Assembly (NCBI GenBank): GCA_008501735.1
Contig: QQUF01000051.1
Location: forward strand, 1 to 39,325
Direction: 5' to 3'
DNA: 39,325 nucleotides
Source: Calditrichota bacterium
Lineage (GTDB): Bacteria > CLD3
A program made the position numbers and the translations under genes. Positions 26,228-35,162 of the stretch are shown in pieces. Every line of letters starts with the position of its first letter. Within the stretch, counting starts at the first letter, position 1. A model generated the notes under the pieces. The model had not been told where the DNA came from. It searched no databases and saw nothing but the letters and a program-made list of their open reading frames with translations.

Positions 26228-27163
26228 ATGTCAAACTTTTCTTTAAAAAAGTCATCAGAACAAATCGAACTTGATTTAAAAGATGTAATCAACCTTCAAA
26301 GTGCAATTGAAATTTACCTTTCGACAACTCAAACGAAAGCTACAACTTACCACACTTACAGCCGTTCATTGGCAAGATTCAAACTTTGGGCAGATGAAAA
26401 AAGAATTGATTTTTTACAAATTGACACTGCAAAAATGCTTGAATACAAAAGCTACTTGGTTGACGTTTTGGAATTTAAAGAAGCGACAATTTCGACCTAC
26501 TTGACTTCTGTTCGTAGATTTTATGAATTTTTACTTGAGCACAACAAAGTCGATTCAAATCCTGTTAGAGCAGTCAAAGGCGGAAAAAGACCTCAAAAAC
26601 ATTCTACAAAATACTTAACGAAAACACAAATTGAACAACTCTTTAATTTCATTTTGAGTGAAGAAACTGAATTAGCAAAACGTGATGCAATGATTTTCAA
26701 ATTGATGTTGAATGCAGGTCTTGGAGAAATGGAAATTTCTGAATTAAAATTTGGCGATGTAAAAAAGGACAAAAACAATTTCTTACTTTACGTCAAGACT
26801 AAAGGTGAAACTAAAAAGGTTGGAATTCCAATCACACAAGAATTTTTTGATGAGCTTTTAGTATTTTTGGGAGAAACAGAAAACACAATTTCTTTAGCGG
26901 AAAAATCAGATTTTCCAGTAATCAAAAATCTCCATTTAATTTCTGACAAACCACTAACGGTTTCGATTCGTGCTTTGCGAAGAAGAGTTGATTTTTACTT
27001 GGAGCAAACAGGCTTGAAACAAAATGGGATTAAAGCCTTGAGCTTCAGACACACAGCAGCAATTCTTGCACTCGAAAGAGGAATGCCTGTCGAAGAAGTC
27101 AAAACTTTTATGCGGCACAAAATGCTCGACACAACAATGATTTACCAGAATAGTCAGCTTTGA
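26228..27163 (+). CDS. Tyrosine-recombinase-fold protein lacking two catalytic residues
   Basis: A 311-residue protein with the XerC/XerD architecture: an N-terminal SAM-like core-binding domain (about 18-105, YHTYSRSLARFKLWADEK to STYLTSVRRFYEFLLEHN) and a C-terminal catalytic-type domain. Of the catalytic set R-K-H-R-H-Y, I see the beta-hairpin lysine (VKTKGETKKVGIPI), the second arginine (SFRHT, Arg274), the histidine of FMRHKMLDTT and the nucleophile Tyr306 (TTMIYQNS). The first arginine is replaced by Gly166 (NAGLGEMEI where GLRxxE is expected) and the histidine of HxxR by Leu271. It is therefore probably unable to recombine DNA, or strongly divergent. The ATG follows the TPR gene's stop directly (TAAATG), so it is translated with housekeeping genes, and drmE begins 29 bases downstream. 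It may be a DNA-binding relic or accessory. Confidence 0.8.
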   Translation: MSNFSLKKSSEQIELDLKDVINLQSAIEIYLSTTQTKATTYHTYSRSLARFKLWADEKRIDFLQIDTAKMLEYKSYLVDVLEFKEATISTYLTSVRRFYEFLLEHNKVDSNPVRAVKGGKRPQKHSTKYLTKTQIEQLFNFILSEETELAKRDAMIFKLMLNAGLGEMEISELKFGDVKKDKNNFLLYVKTKGETKKVGIPITQEFFDELLVFLGETENTISLAEKSDFPVIKNLHLISDKPLTVSIRALRRRVDFYLEQTGLKQNGIKALSFRHTAAILALERGMPVEEVKTFMRHKMLDTTMIYQNSQL

Positions 27164-27192
27164 GGAAAATTATATTAATTTAAAGGTGTGAA

Positions 27193-29586
27193 ATGTTTGA
27201 TGCAAATTATTTAAAAACAATTGTAAAAGAGATACTATTAAAAATTGAACAAGAAAATATTAATTTTCTTAAGTTTAAATTCGATGATTTCAGCCTAATA
27301 AATTTCTATTTGATAAATGAAGCTTTAAACCAAGAAAAATATAATCTCTTCATTCAGATTCCAGATAAGGAATTAAAAACAGATTTTTATTTGCCTCTTA
27401 TACTATCTGTTTCTTGCACATTATTTAAACAGAATTTTATTGACGATGTTACGGAGTTTAAAGTTGGAGATATTTTACAGCGAGATAATCAAAGATGGGA
27501 ATTAAAAGCGAAAAGAGGTAAAGATTATTTTTTAGAAAAGAGAGACAAAAACAAAACTAAAATGCGGGTTAATGAACTAAAGATAAACACTTTTACTATT
27601 ACAACTGCTCACTTAACTAACAGAAGAACTCGGACAAAATTTAATCACTACAAAAATTTATTTAAGGTCTTATTTAACATTAACGAATTTCCATCAAAAT
27701 TTTCTTATAAAACTGTAATTATTATTGAGAAGAAGGATTTTTATGAAACTATTAAGTCTGCAAAATTAAATGAAATTGAACTTCAAAAAGCCTTGCCGTT
27801 TCAATGGATTTCCAAAAATGGGATTGAAAAAGAGGAGTCTGAATTTATCCCAATTGAGCCAATGATTTATTTAGTACCAGACTATACAACTTTTCAAGAA
27901 CATCTTTCTAATAGGGTTAAACATCTAGAATCTGTAATTTTTGTCGGTAAGACGAAATACCAAAATGATTTATCTAAGATAAATTTAGATTTAAGAAATG
28001 AGACTATCCCAAAAGCAATTTTTATTGGAAGTGAAAATATTGAAAGTTTTGAAAATCAAAAGTCTTGGAAATGGACTATCCCTGAAATTAAATTTTTCCA
28101 AAAAGAGGAATCAAGCAAAGTTTCTTTTATTGAGACCTTAGAAACTGAATCTTTAAAAATATTTAAAGAACTTGAAATTTTCATAAAAAAAATAGATTAT
28201 GATTACAATTTTTCCTTGAAAAATTTACTTCGGTTGAAAAAATTATTATTCGCGTTAGTTATCTTTCCTAGTACTTCAAGACTTGATACACAAGTCCGAG
28301 AAATAAGATCATACTTTAAAACAAATTTTGAACAGGAAATAAAAACTTCTTTCTTTAATATTGGGAAAGACTTGAAGGAATTTAAGGATTTTATTGATAA
28401 AACTAACACACTGTTAGATTATATATTTGATAAGTTAAGAGATGAAAAATATCAAATATTTTTAAATGAAAAGAATGTAGATTGCCTAATTCTTCCTCCA
28501 AAACTAAAGGGAATTTATGAGGAAGAATTTCAAAAAGATGTACGATTTCAAAGAATTAAAATTTTCTCAATAAAGGAATTTATTCAGAATGAAAAGCAAT
28601 TTGATAAAATCAAAAATGTATATTTTCTTTCGGTTTTTGGTCATAATTTACTTCCAAATGAATTGATTAGTAAAATCAAACTAACTTCTCATAACTTTCA
28701 TTTTATTGTTTACGAAGAGGAAAAAGTTTTTTTTGAAAAAATCTTGAAATGTTTTCAGAATGAAATAATAAAAGAATTAAACTCTATTGACAGAGTAGAG
28801 TTAAGTGGAATTCAGTATCCCCAAAAATTACAAATTGAAGAATCAATTTCTGATATTCTAGACAAGTTTTATGAGAAGGAAGAACAGTGTAATCCAAAAT
28901 ATAATTACGAGCCTACAGAATCATTAAGCTATGAAATTGAATTTGAAGACGGAACAAATACAACTTTAGAAGCAAACAAAACCATTCTTTTTGAAAAGTC
29001 GGGTGTAAGTAGAAAAGAAATTGTTTCAAATTTACTCGAAAATGATAAAATTAGAATTTATGAAAATTCTTCTAAAGAAAAATTATTTGAGGTCGCAAGC
29101 AAAGAAGATGGAGATGGAAAATTAAAAGAAGTGCGAAAACATTCAGAACTTTGGAAAACAGCATTGAAAGAATTTTATTGCGACAACTTTATTTATCAAA
29201 GGGAAGATTTACTTAAAAAATTAAAAACTAACGGTGCAAATATTCAACTAACGACTTTAAATAATTGGCTTGAAGCCGATAATGAAACTTTGTTTCCGCG
29301 AACTGAAAGCCTTAATGCGATTCAAAGAACAATCCATAGTCAGGAGTTTAACGAAAAATTTGATAAAATTTTAGAGAGTAAAAACTTTTATAATGGAATA
29401 ATGATTTCTTTAGGAAGAGATTTGAGTGATGAAATAATGGACTACATTCTTTCTAAAGAAGATAAAATGAAAGGAAAAATTCTTAAAGATTTTTCCGATG
29501 AAGAAATAGTTGCATTTATTGATGAGAATTCTAGAGTTAGAACAATAAAGTCAATCAAAATATTGGAGAATGGAAATGTTGAATGA
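27193..29586 (+). CDS. drmE: DrmE-like protein, DISARM class 2 component (putative)
   Basis: A 797-residue cytoplasmic protein with no signal or membrane segment, first of a three-gene unit with drmA and drmB. The call rests mainly on context: class 2 DISARM loci are ordered drmE-drmA-drmB, and drmE products are of about this size. The N-terminal part has LILSVSCTLFKQNFIDD and FKVGDILQRDNQRWELKAKR (about 70-110), which fits my recollection of DrmE, and TFTITTAHLTNRRTRTKFNH. The middle (330-420) is helical and Lys/Phe-rich; the C-terminal 110 residues are helical with LTTLNNWLEADNETLFPRTE. No Walker motif, nuclease motif or Cys cluster is apparent. DrmE has no established biochemical function. 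A Shine-Dalgarno-like AAAGG lies just before the ATG. The 3' end overlaps drmA by 11 bases. The alternative is an unrelated third component of a DrmAB system. Confidence 0.6.
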   Translation: MFDANYLKTIVKEILLKIEQENINFLKFKFDDFSLINFYLINEALNQEKYNLFIQIPDKELKTDFYLPLILSVSCTLFKQNFIDDVTEFKVGDILQRDNQRWELKAKRGKDYFLEKRDKNKTKMRVNELKINTFTITTAHLTNRRTRTKFNHYKNLFKVLFNINEFPSKFSYKTVIIIEKKDFYETIKSAKLNEIELQKALPFQWISKNGIEKEESEFIPIEPMIYLVPDYTTFQEHLSNRVKHLESVIFVGKTKYQNDLSKINLDLRNETIPKAIFIGSENIESFENQKSWKWTIPEIKFFQKEESSKVSFIETLETESLKIFKELEIFIKKIDYDYNFSLKNLLRLKKLLFALVIFPSTSRLDTQVREIRSYFKTNFEQEIKTSFFNIGKDLKEFKDFIDKTNTLLDYIFDKLRDEKYQIFLNEKNVDCLILPPKLKGIYEEEFQKDVRFQRIKIFSIKEFIQNEKQFDKIKNVYFLSVFGHNLLPNELISKIKLTSHNFHFIVYEEEKVFFEKILKCFQNEIIKELNSIDRVELSGIQYPQKLQIEESISDILDKFYEKEEQCNPKYNYEPTESLSYEIEFEDGTNTTLEANKTILFEKSGVSRKEIVSNLLENDKIRIYENSSKEKLFEVASKEDGDGKLKEVRKHSELWKTALKEFYCDNFIYQREDLLKKLKTNGANIQLTTLNNWLEADNETLFPRTESLNAIQRTIHSQEFNEKFDKILESKNFYNGIMISLGRDLSDEIMDYILSKEDKMKGKILKDFSDEEIVAFIDENSRVRTIKSIKILENGNVE
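29565..29569 (+). promoter_or_regulatory. Shine-Dalgarno that decides the drmA start
   Basis: GGAGA inside the end of drmE is 6 bases before the ATG at 29576. The in-frame ATG at 29570 touches this motif with no spacing, so 29576 is the better start. Confidence 0.6.
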
Positions 29587-32500
29587 AAATGACTTAAGAG
29601 CAAGGCAGAAATTTCAAAATAGGATTACTAAAGGAATGCTTGGTCCTGGTTCTGATACTTGGGGACTTGAAGAAAAAGAGGAAATTATTTCTGACTATCC
29701 TTTGCAAAGGTATTTTACAGGTATCTTATTTCCGAAAAGTGAGAAGATTTATTCAGACACGGAAGCTGACGATAAAGAAGTTGAAGCAGAAACACTAGGT
29801 GAACAAGGTGAAGATGAATATATTCAAGAAAATATTGATGATGTAACTGAGAAGGATGAACCTAACGAAAATAAGAAAGAAAAAAATGAAGATTACGAAA
29901 AAATAAGCCAAAACAATTTTTTCCCAAACAACATAGGCTTAACAGTTTGTGTTGCAAATAGCACGAAAGAAATTGATGTTACATTTTCATTTGGAGTTTA
30001 CTTCCAACCCAAACTTTCTGAAACAAAAATAAAAATTTCTGAAAAAGGTTTTAAATCTTTTTCTGATTCTCAAATCCCTATTCAACTTTCATTTAAAGAT
30101 AAGTTAAAATTTGATGGAAAGTTTATGTGCTTAAAAAGAGAATTAGAAGGAAAAGCTTCAAAAGGAAGAAGTGAAGATTATAAAAGTTTTGATGAATTTA
30201 AAAAACAGAAGGAATTTTCAAAATTTGATGCTTCTAATTTTGTTTGGAAGTTAGAAAAATTATTGGGTAGAAAATGGAAAAGGAGAGAAATTGAAATTCG
30301 TAAGAAAATCAAAATTGAAGACCAGCTTTCTAGCCCTCTTGAATTGTCTTTTCTTTCTCATAAAAGTTTAAAAGTTTCCTTTTCAGTTAAGACATACACT
30401 TTTAAAGGGTTGCAATTTGTGAAAATTCAACTTGTAAATAATTCCGATAATCATCCGAGAAATAAATTTTCTAACTTAAACGAAATACTAAATTCTAAAT
30501 GTTTTTTCCAATCAAAAATAAAAATTGAATCCTCAAATATTGTTCCTTACAAAAACTATCGTGAAGAATTTCCTTTTGATGAAGAAGCGGAAAAATTGAA
30601 TTTTATTTATAGAGAAATTAAAAATTACGGCGTTGGACACAATTGTTCGATAACTTGGAATGGAGATAATCCCAAAGAAATTGAATCCACTTTTCTTCCA
30701 ACAATTGACATTCCTGATACAAAAAATGACTTAGAGCATTTGAAAGATTCAAGATTAGATAAAATATTAATGATTAAAAATCTTTCAATTTTTGGATTTG
30801 ACAAAAATGAAACTATTCAAGAATTACGATATTTTGTTAGTAAATACGAAGATTGGATTAATGAACAATCAATCCAAAAAGAAAAATTAGAAAGTTCTGA
30901 TAAAGAAACTGCTTCAGTGATAATTGGAAAACAAAAAGAAAACTTACATCGGTTAGAAAGTAACATTGAACTTTTAGAAAAAAATGAAGAAGCATTTCAA
31001 ACATTTCAACTATCAAATTTAGCAATGTTTATTCAGTTATTTATTTCAAACGACAAGGATTTTGCAAAAGAAGAAAAAGACTTAATAGATTTGAAAGAAG
31101 AAGTTGAATATGATGATTTAAACTATTTCTTAAATTTTAATTTTGAGGCAAAGTCTGAATCAAAAGAACCAAAATACAGACCTTTCCAATTGGCTTTTTT
31201 ACTTCTGAATATTGATGGAATTGTAAACAAAGAAAGTAAATCTCGAAAAGAAATAGTTGATTTAATTTGGTTCCCGACTGGTGGAGGAAAAACAGAAGCC
31301 TATTTCGCAGTTACTGCTTTTACAATAATTTGGAGACGTTTAACTAACGAAACCAAATTCGATGGAATTTCGGTAATTATGCGTTACACTCTTCGCCTTT
31401 TGACAGCTCAACAATTCGAAAGAGCTTCTCGATTAATCGCAGTTTTAGATTTTCTTCGTCAACAAGAAGAATTCAAAAAAATCTTGAAAGACAAACAAAT
31501 TTCAATTGGACTTTGGATAGGGCAGAGTTCAACACCTAATACTTTAAAAGTGGCTTTTAAATCAATTGATGAAATTGATAAAGAATGCAAGCCTACAGGT
31601 AACCCTCGAAGTAAAAATAAATTTCAAATTAGTTCTTGTCCTTGGTGCGGTACAAAAATCATTTCTAAAATAAGTAATGGAAATTGGGATTCTGGTTTTA
31701 GAAAGAGAAGAAAAACTCTAAAAATTTGTTGTCTAAATGGAAAGTGTCCTTTTAAAAATGAAATTCCAGTAAATGTTGTTGATGAGCTTCTTTACGAAAC
31801 TCCTCCGACTTTACTGTTCGGAACAGTTGACAAATTTGCCCAACTTGCTTGGCAAGAAGGACCATTGTCTTTTTTTGGTAAATTGCCTCCCGATTTAATA
31901 ATTCAAGATGAATTACATCTTTTAAGCGGTCCATTAGGTTCGATTACTGGAATTTTTGAAAGTGTAATTGAAATACTTTGTATGAAAAATGGTATTGCAC
32001 CTAAAGTGATTGCTTCAACTGCTACAACTCGAAACACTAACGAACAAGTAGGCAAACTCTATGGAAACAGAACAGTCAATATTTTTCCACCAACAGGAAT
32101 AAATTACAATGACAGTTTTTTTGCGAAGGAAAGTCAAGAGCAGGGCAAAAGACGTTATTTTGGTTTTTTGCCAACAGGGAAAACTGCATTGATTACTCAA
32201 TTACAAATTTTATCTCATTTGTTGGTTGCAAGGTTAGAGAATTATTCAGAAAATGTTTCTGATATGGAAAATGTAAATAATTATTGGACAATTGTTTCAT
32301 ACTACAACAGCTTAAAAGATGTCGGAAAAACTTACAACAAAGTAGGTGATGAAATTAAAACAGGAACTTCACAACTACAAATTCGCCTTAAATCTATTCT
32401 AAAAGAAAATTTTTATTTTAATTACTCAGGACTTATAAATCGAACAAAGGAACTCACAAGCAGAATTGAAAGTGAAAAAATAAAATCCACATTGAAGGAG

Positions 32501-33190
32501 CTTGAAGAAAATTTTACACAAGAAAAATTTTCAACTGACAAAGTTTACCTCAATAACGTAATTGACTTAGTCCTAGCAACAAATATGATTTCTGTGGGAA
32601 TTGACATTAATCGCTTAAACATTATGCTAATGAATGGAATGCCTAAAAATGTTGCTGAATACATACAGGCTTCAAGTCGTGTCGGAAGAAAGACATTTGG
32701 TTTAGTCGTTACTCTTTTAGATGCAAACCGACCAAGAGAAAAATCTTATTTTGAACATTTTCAGCCATTCCATAGAGCATTTTACAAGAGTGTTGAACCT
32801 TTGAGTGTTACGCCATTTACTGAAAATACGATTAGCAAAATGCTTTCAAGTTTACTTGTTTCGTTTGTTAGGCAATACTATCCTGAGTTAAATGGTGAAG
32901 ATCAGGCAAAAGATTTCACAAAGGAAAAAATAATTCCTTTGGTTGATTTCCTGAAAATAAGATTTGCTTCCGATGAAGAAGAATTGAAATTTTTTATTAA
33001 CGAAATTAATAGAGTTGCTGATGATTGGATTTCTAAAACTAAAACTGAAATTGCTGACCTTAAAAAATATAAAGAATTGTTAAAAGAGCCAGATTCAAAA
33101 ACAAAAGAAAACAAAAACAATGATTGGGTAACAATGAACTCAATGAGAGAAATTGACACAAATACATTTATTCGTATTAAGGAACGTTAA
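29576..33190 (+). CDS. drmA: DrmA, DISARM helicase
   Basis: A 1204-residue superfamily 2 helicase. In DISARM, DrmA pairs with DrmB and acts on invading DNA. Motifs seen: Walker A PTGGGKT (567-573, Lys572), MRYTLRLLTAQQFERASRL (motif Ia region), the DELH box in IIQDELHLLSGP (Asp778), STATTRN (motif III, about 812-818), and VAEYIQASSRVGRKTFG (motif VI, about 1026-1042) preceded by ATNMISVGIDI. The box context DELHLLSGPLGS is typical of DrmA. A likely zinc-binding insert lies between motifs I and II (CPWCG near 688, then CCLNGKCPF near 718). Residues about 58-112 are strongly acidic and probably disordered. The start overlaps drmE by 11 bases, and drmB starts one base after the stop, so the three are co-translated. 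Length is normal for DrmA. Confidence 0.88.
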   Translation: MLNENDLRARQKFQNRITKGMLGPGSDTWGLEEKEEIISDYPLQRYFTGILFPKSEKIYSDTEADDKEVEAETLGEQGEDEYIQENIDDVTEKDEPNENKKEKNEDYEKISQNNFFPNNIGLTVCVANSTKEIDVTFSFGVYFQPKLSETKIKISEKGFKSFSDSQIPIQLSFKDKLKFDGKFMCLKRELEGKASKGRSEDYKSFDEFKKQKEFSKFDASNFVWKLEKLLGRKWKRREIEIRKKIKIEDQLSSPLELSFLSHKSLKVSFSVKTYTFKGLQFVKIQLVNNSDNHPRNKFSNLNEILNSKCFFQSKIKIESSNIVPYKNYREEFPFDEEAEKLNFIYREIKNYGVGHNCSITWNGDNPKEIESTFLPTIDIPDTKNDLEHLKDSRLDKILMIKNLSIFGFDKNETIQELRYFVSKYEDWINEQSIQKEKLESSDKETASVIIGKQKENLHRLESNIELLEKNEEAFQTFQLSNLAMFIQLFISNDKDFAKEEKDLIDLKEEVEYDDLNYFLNFNFEAKSESKEPKYRPFQLAFLLLNIDGIVNKESKSRKEIVDLIWFPTGGGKTEAYFAVTAFTIIWRRLTNETKFDGISVIMRYTLRLLTAQQFERASRLIAVLDFLRQQEEFKKILKDKQISIGLWIGQSSTPNTLKVAFKSIDEIDKECKPTGNPRSKNKFQISSCPWCGTKIISKISNGNWDSGFRKRRKTLKICCLNGKCPFKNEIPVNVVDELLYETPPTLLFGTVDKFAQLAWQEGPLSFFGKLPPDLIIQDELHLLSGPLGSITGIFESVIEILCMKNGIAPKVIASTATTRNTNEQVGKLYGNRTVNIFPPTGINYNDSFFAKESQEQGKRRYFGFLPTGKTALITQLQILSHLLVARLENYSENVSDMENVNNYWTIVSYYNSLKDVGKTYNKVGDEIKTGTSQLQIRLKSILKENFYFNYSGLINRTKELTSRIESEKIKSTLKELEENFTQEKFSTDKVYLNNVIDLVLATNMISVGIDINRLNIMLMNGMPKNVAEYIQASSRVGRKTFGLVVTLLDANRPREKSYFEHFQPFHRAFYKSVEPLSVTPFTENTISKMLSSLLVSFVRQYYPELNGEDQAKDFTKEKIIPLVDFLKIRFASDEEELKFFINEINRVADDWISKTKTEIADLKKYKELLKEPDSKTKENKNNDWVTMNSMREIDTNTFIRIKER

Positions 33191-33191
33191 A

Positions 33192-35162
33192 ATGCCCGAA
33201 TACCAAGAAATTCAAACACGAAAAGTAATTAGTTCTTATGGTGGAGTTGGTTCAATTATTGAAACACCTCAAGGAGCAATCAAGATTCTTGATTTTGACA
33301 AATGGCCATTTTTTGAAAATGATTTACACAAGTTGGAAGATGCTCATATTAAAGACAATCGGCTTTTGGCTCGTTTACAGCAAAAAAATGGTTTCCCAAA
33401 TTTAGAAGCATTCATACAAGTTCCTTCCTGTACTGCAAACTACAATTATAAAACCAAGCCCAAAGAAGAAAAGAAAACAATCAGGGCAGAGTATTTTCCC
33501 AAATGGTTTTACTGTAACAAATGTGAAAGATTTTCAAATATTGAAAATTGGTGGAAAAATTGGATACACGTTTTAGAAAAATTCGGAGAACCTATCGAAA
33601 AAATTAGAAGAAGTTTCTTTTCTTCTCCAAAATGTTTTTACTGCTACAACGAAGCACGAAGTAAAAATAAGAATGACAAAAAAAGACGAAAATTTCTTTT
33701 TGAATTAGAACAAGTAAGATTTATTCTTACTTCTCCTCGTGGTGGAATGAAAGACATTCCTTGGGAAAAGTGGCCTTTGGCGAAAAAAAATGAAAGTGAA
33801 GAAAAAACTCAAACTGGAAAGATTAAATTAGATTTCAAAAACCTTTGTTGTGAATCCCAAGATTTGATTTACAAAAAATCTAACAAACTTTCCGATATGG
33901 CGGGAGTTACGATAGAATGTGTAAAGTGTAAAAATAAAAATACACTTACGGGGCTTTGGGGATTAAAATTACCTGTTTTTCAAAAAGAAAAAAATGAGGA
34001 AGAGAATAAAAAAGCATTTTGGAAACCAGTTATCAGAACAAGTAACAGTGTTTATTATCCAATTTTAATTCAAAGTATTTTTTTACCAACAGAACGAGAA
34101 ATTGATGTCTCAGATGTAAATAGAATTCTTAAATGGTTAGAAAAAGGAAAAGATTTAGAATTTATTTACGAGGCTTTGACAGATGATGAAGGAAATTCTA
34201 AATATAAAATTGAAAAAATTGAAAAAATTATCAAAGAGGAGCAAGGAGATGAATTTGAAGAAGAAGTTTTTTATCGGCAAAAGGAATTTAATTTTATTAC
34301 AAATCCAGAAAGAGAGTTTTTTCCTGATGAAAAAAAGAAGACTAAAGATTTAGTTTTTAAAAGAGAAAGATTGGAAATATTAGGAAGTTTTGGTTTTTCT
34401 AACTTAACTATATTGAAAAGACTTAAAGTTACTACCGTACAAACCGCTTACACAAGACAAGAACCTTTAGACAAAGACTTATTTTTGAGTGGCGAATTTG
34501 AGGACGAAGTCCAAATTAGACCAAAATATACCTCTAACTTTGGAAGACAGACACACTATCTTCCAGCAGTAGAAAGTTTTGGAGAAGGTATTTTTCTTAG
34601 TTTGGATAATGAAAAAGTTTCAAATTGGCTGAAAAAAGGTTTCGCCGAAGAGAAATTTTGTTCAAGAATTGACACGGTTTTTCAAAATATGAGAGAAAAT
34701 AATTTTATTAGAAATGAACGATTTCAAGAAGATAAAAATTTTTTAGCAAAATTTATTTTAGTTCATACTTTGTCTCACATTTTGATAAAAGAGTTAGAAT
34801 TTATTGTTGGTTATCCAGCGACATCGTTAAGCGAAAGACTTTACGTTAATTCTGAGGAAATGCAAGGTTTACTAATTTATACAGTAGCTGGTTCTGAAGG
34901 TAGTTTTGGAGGACTAATTACTCAAGGTAAAGAAAGTAGATTTAAAAAGATTCTTGAATCTGCACTACACCGTGCAAGAGATTGTGCATCGGACCCAATT
35001 TGTTACAATTCGATTGACGGACAAGGAGCAGGTTTAAATATTGCCGCTTGTTATTCCTGTGCTTTATTACCTGAAACCTCTTGTGAAGAATTTAATGGTT
35101 TCTTGGATAGAGCACTTTTAATTGACGAAGTATTTGGTTTTTTCAAAGAGGTCTTGTATTAA
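33192..35162 (+). CDS. drmB: DrmB, DUF1998-domain DISARM protein
   Basis: A 656-residue partner of DrmA. It starts MPEYQEIQTRKVISSYGGVG and has RVSG-free zinc-type Cys pairs: CNKC (108/111) with CFYC (148/151), and CC (219/220) with CVKC (243/246). The C-terminal third carries the DUF1998 signature: VHTLSHILIKELEFIVGYPA, SLSERLYV, LIYTVAGSEGSFGGLI and the closing cysteines in CASDPIC and AACYSCALLPETSCEEF. In DISARM, DrmB forms a complex with DrmA on DNA. I chose the ATG at 33192, right after the drmA stop, rather than an in-frame upstream start at 33153 inside drmA, because the family N-terminus begins at MPEY. Its stop overlaps by 4 bases the stop of the convergent CYTH gene, leaving no space for drmC next to it. 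Confidence 0.88.
   Translation: MPEYQEIQTRKVISSYGGVGSIIETPQGAIKILDFDKWPFFENDLHKLEDAHIKDNRLLARLQQKNGFPNLEAFIQVPSCTANYNYKTKPKEEKKTIRAEYFPKWFYCNKCERFSNIENWWKNWIHVLEKFGEPIEKIRRSFFSSPKCFYCYNEARSKNKNDKKRRKFLFELEQVRFILTSPRGGMKDIPWEKWPLAKKNESEEKTQTGKIKLDFKNLCCESQDLIYKKSNKLSDMAGVTIECVKCKNKNTLTGLWGLKLPVFQKEKNEEENKKAFWKPVIRTSNSVYYPILIQSIFLPTEREIDVSDVNRILKWLEKGKDLEFIYEALTDDEGNSKYKIEKIEKIIKEEQGDEFEEEVFYRQKEFNFITNPEREFFPDEKKKTKDLVFKRERLEILGSFGFSNLTILKRLKVTTVQTAYTRQEPLDKDLFLSGEFEDEVQIRPKYTSNFGRQTHYLPAVESFGEGIFLSLDNEKVSNWLKKGFAEEKFCSRIDTVFQNMRENNFIRNERFQEDKNFLAKFILVHTLSHILIKELEFIVGYPATSLSERLYVNSEEMQGLLIYTVAGSEGSFGGLITQGKESRFKKILESALHRARDCASDPICYNSIDGQGAGLNIAACYSCALLPETSCEEFNGFLDRALLIDEVFGFFKEVLY

Noticed and set aside
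33153-33191. Upstream in-frame start for drmB inside drmA.
   Set aside because: ATG at 33192 directly follows the drmA stop and gives the family-like start MPEYQEIQTRK.
26228-35162. A classic integrative element with active integrase and att repeats.
   Set aside because: No tRNA, no direct repeats found at the edges, and the recombinase-like protein lacks two catalytic residues and is coupled to a housekeeping gene.
27193-35162. Alternative reading as BREX, Dnd or the Dpd (deazapurine) system, which also include large helicases.
   Set aside because: No PglX, PglZ, BrxC, DndB-D or QueC/TGT-like protein is present; DELHLLSGP plus the DUF1998 partner points to DrmA-DrmB.
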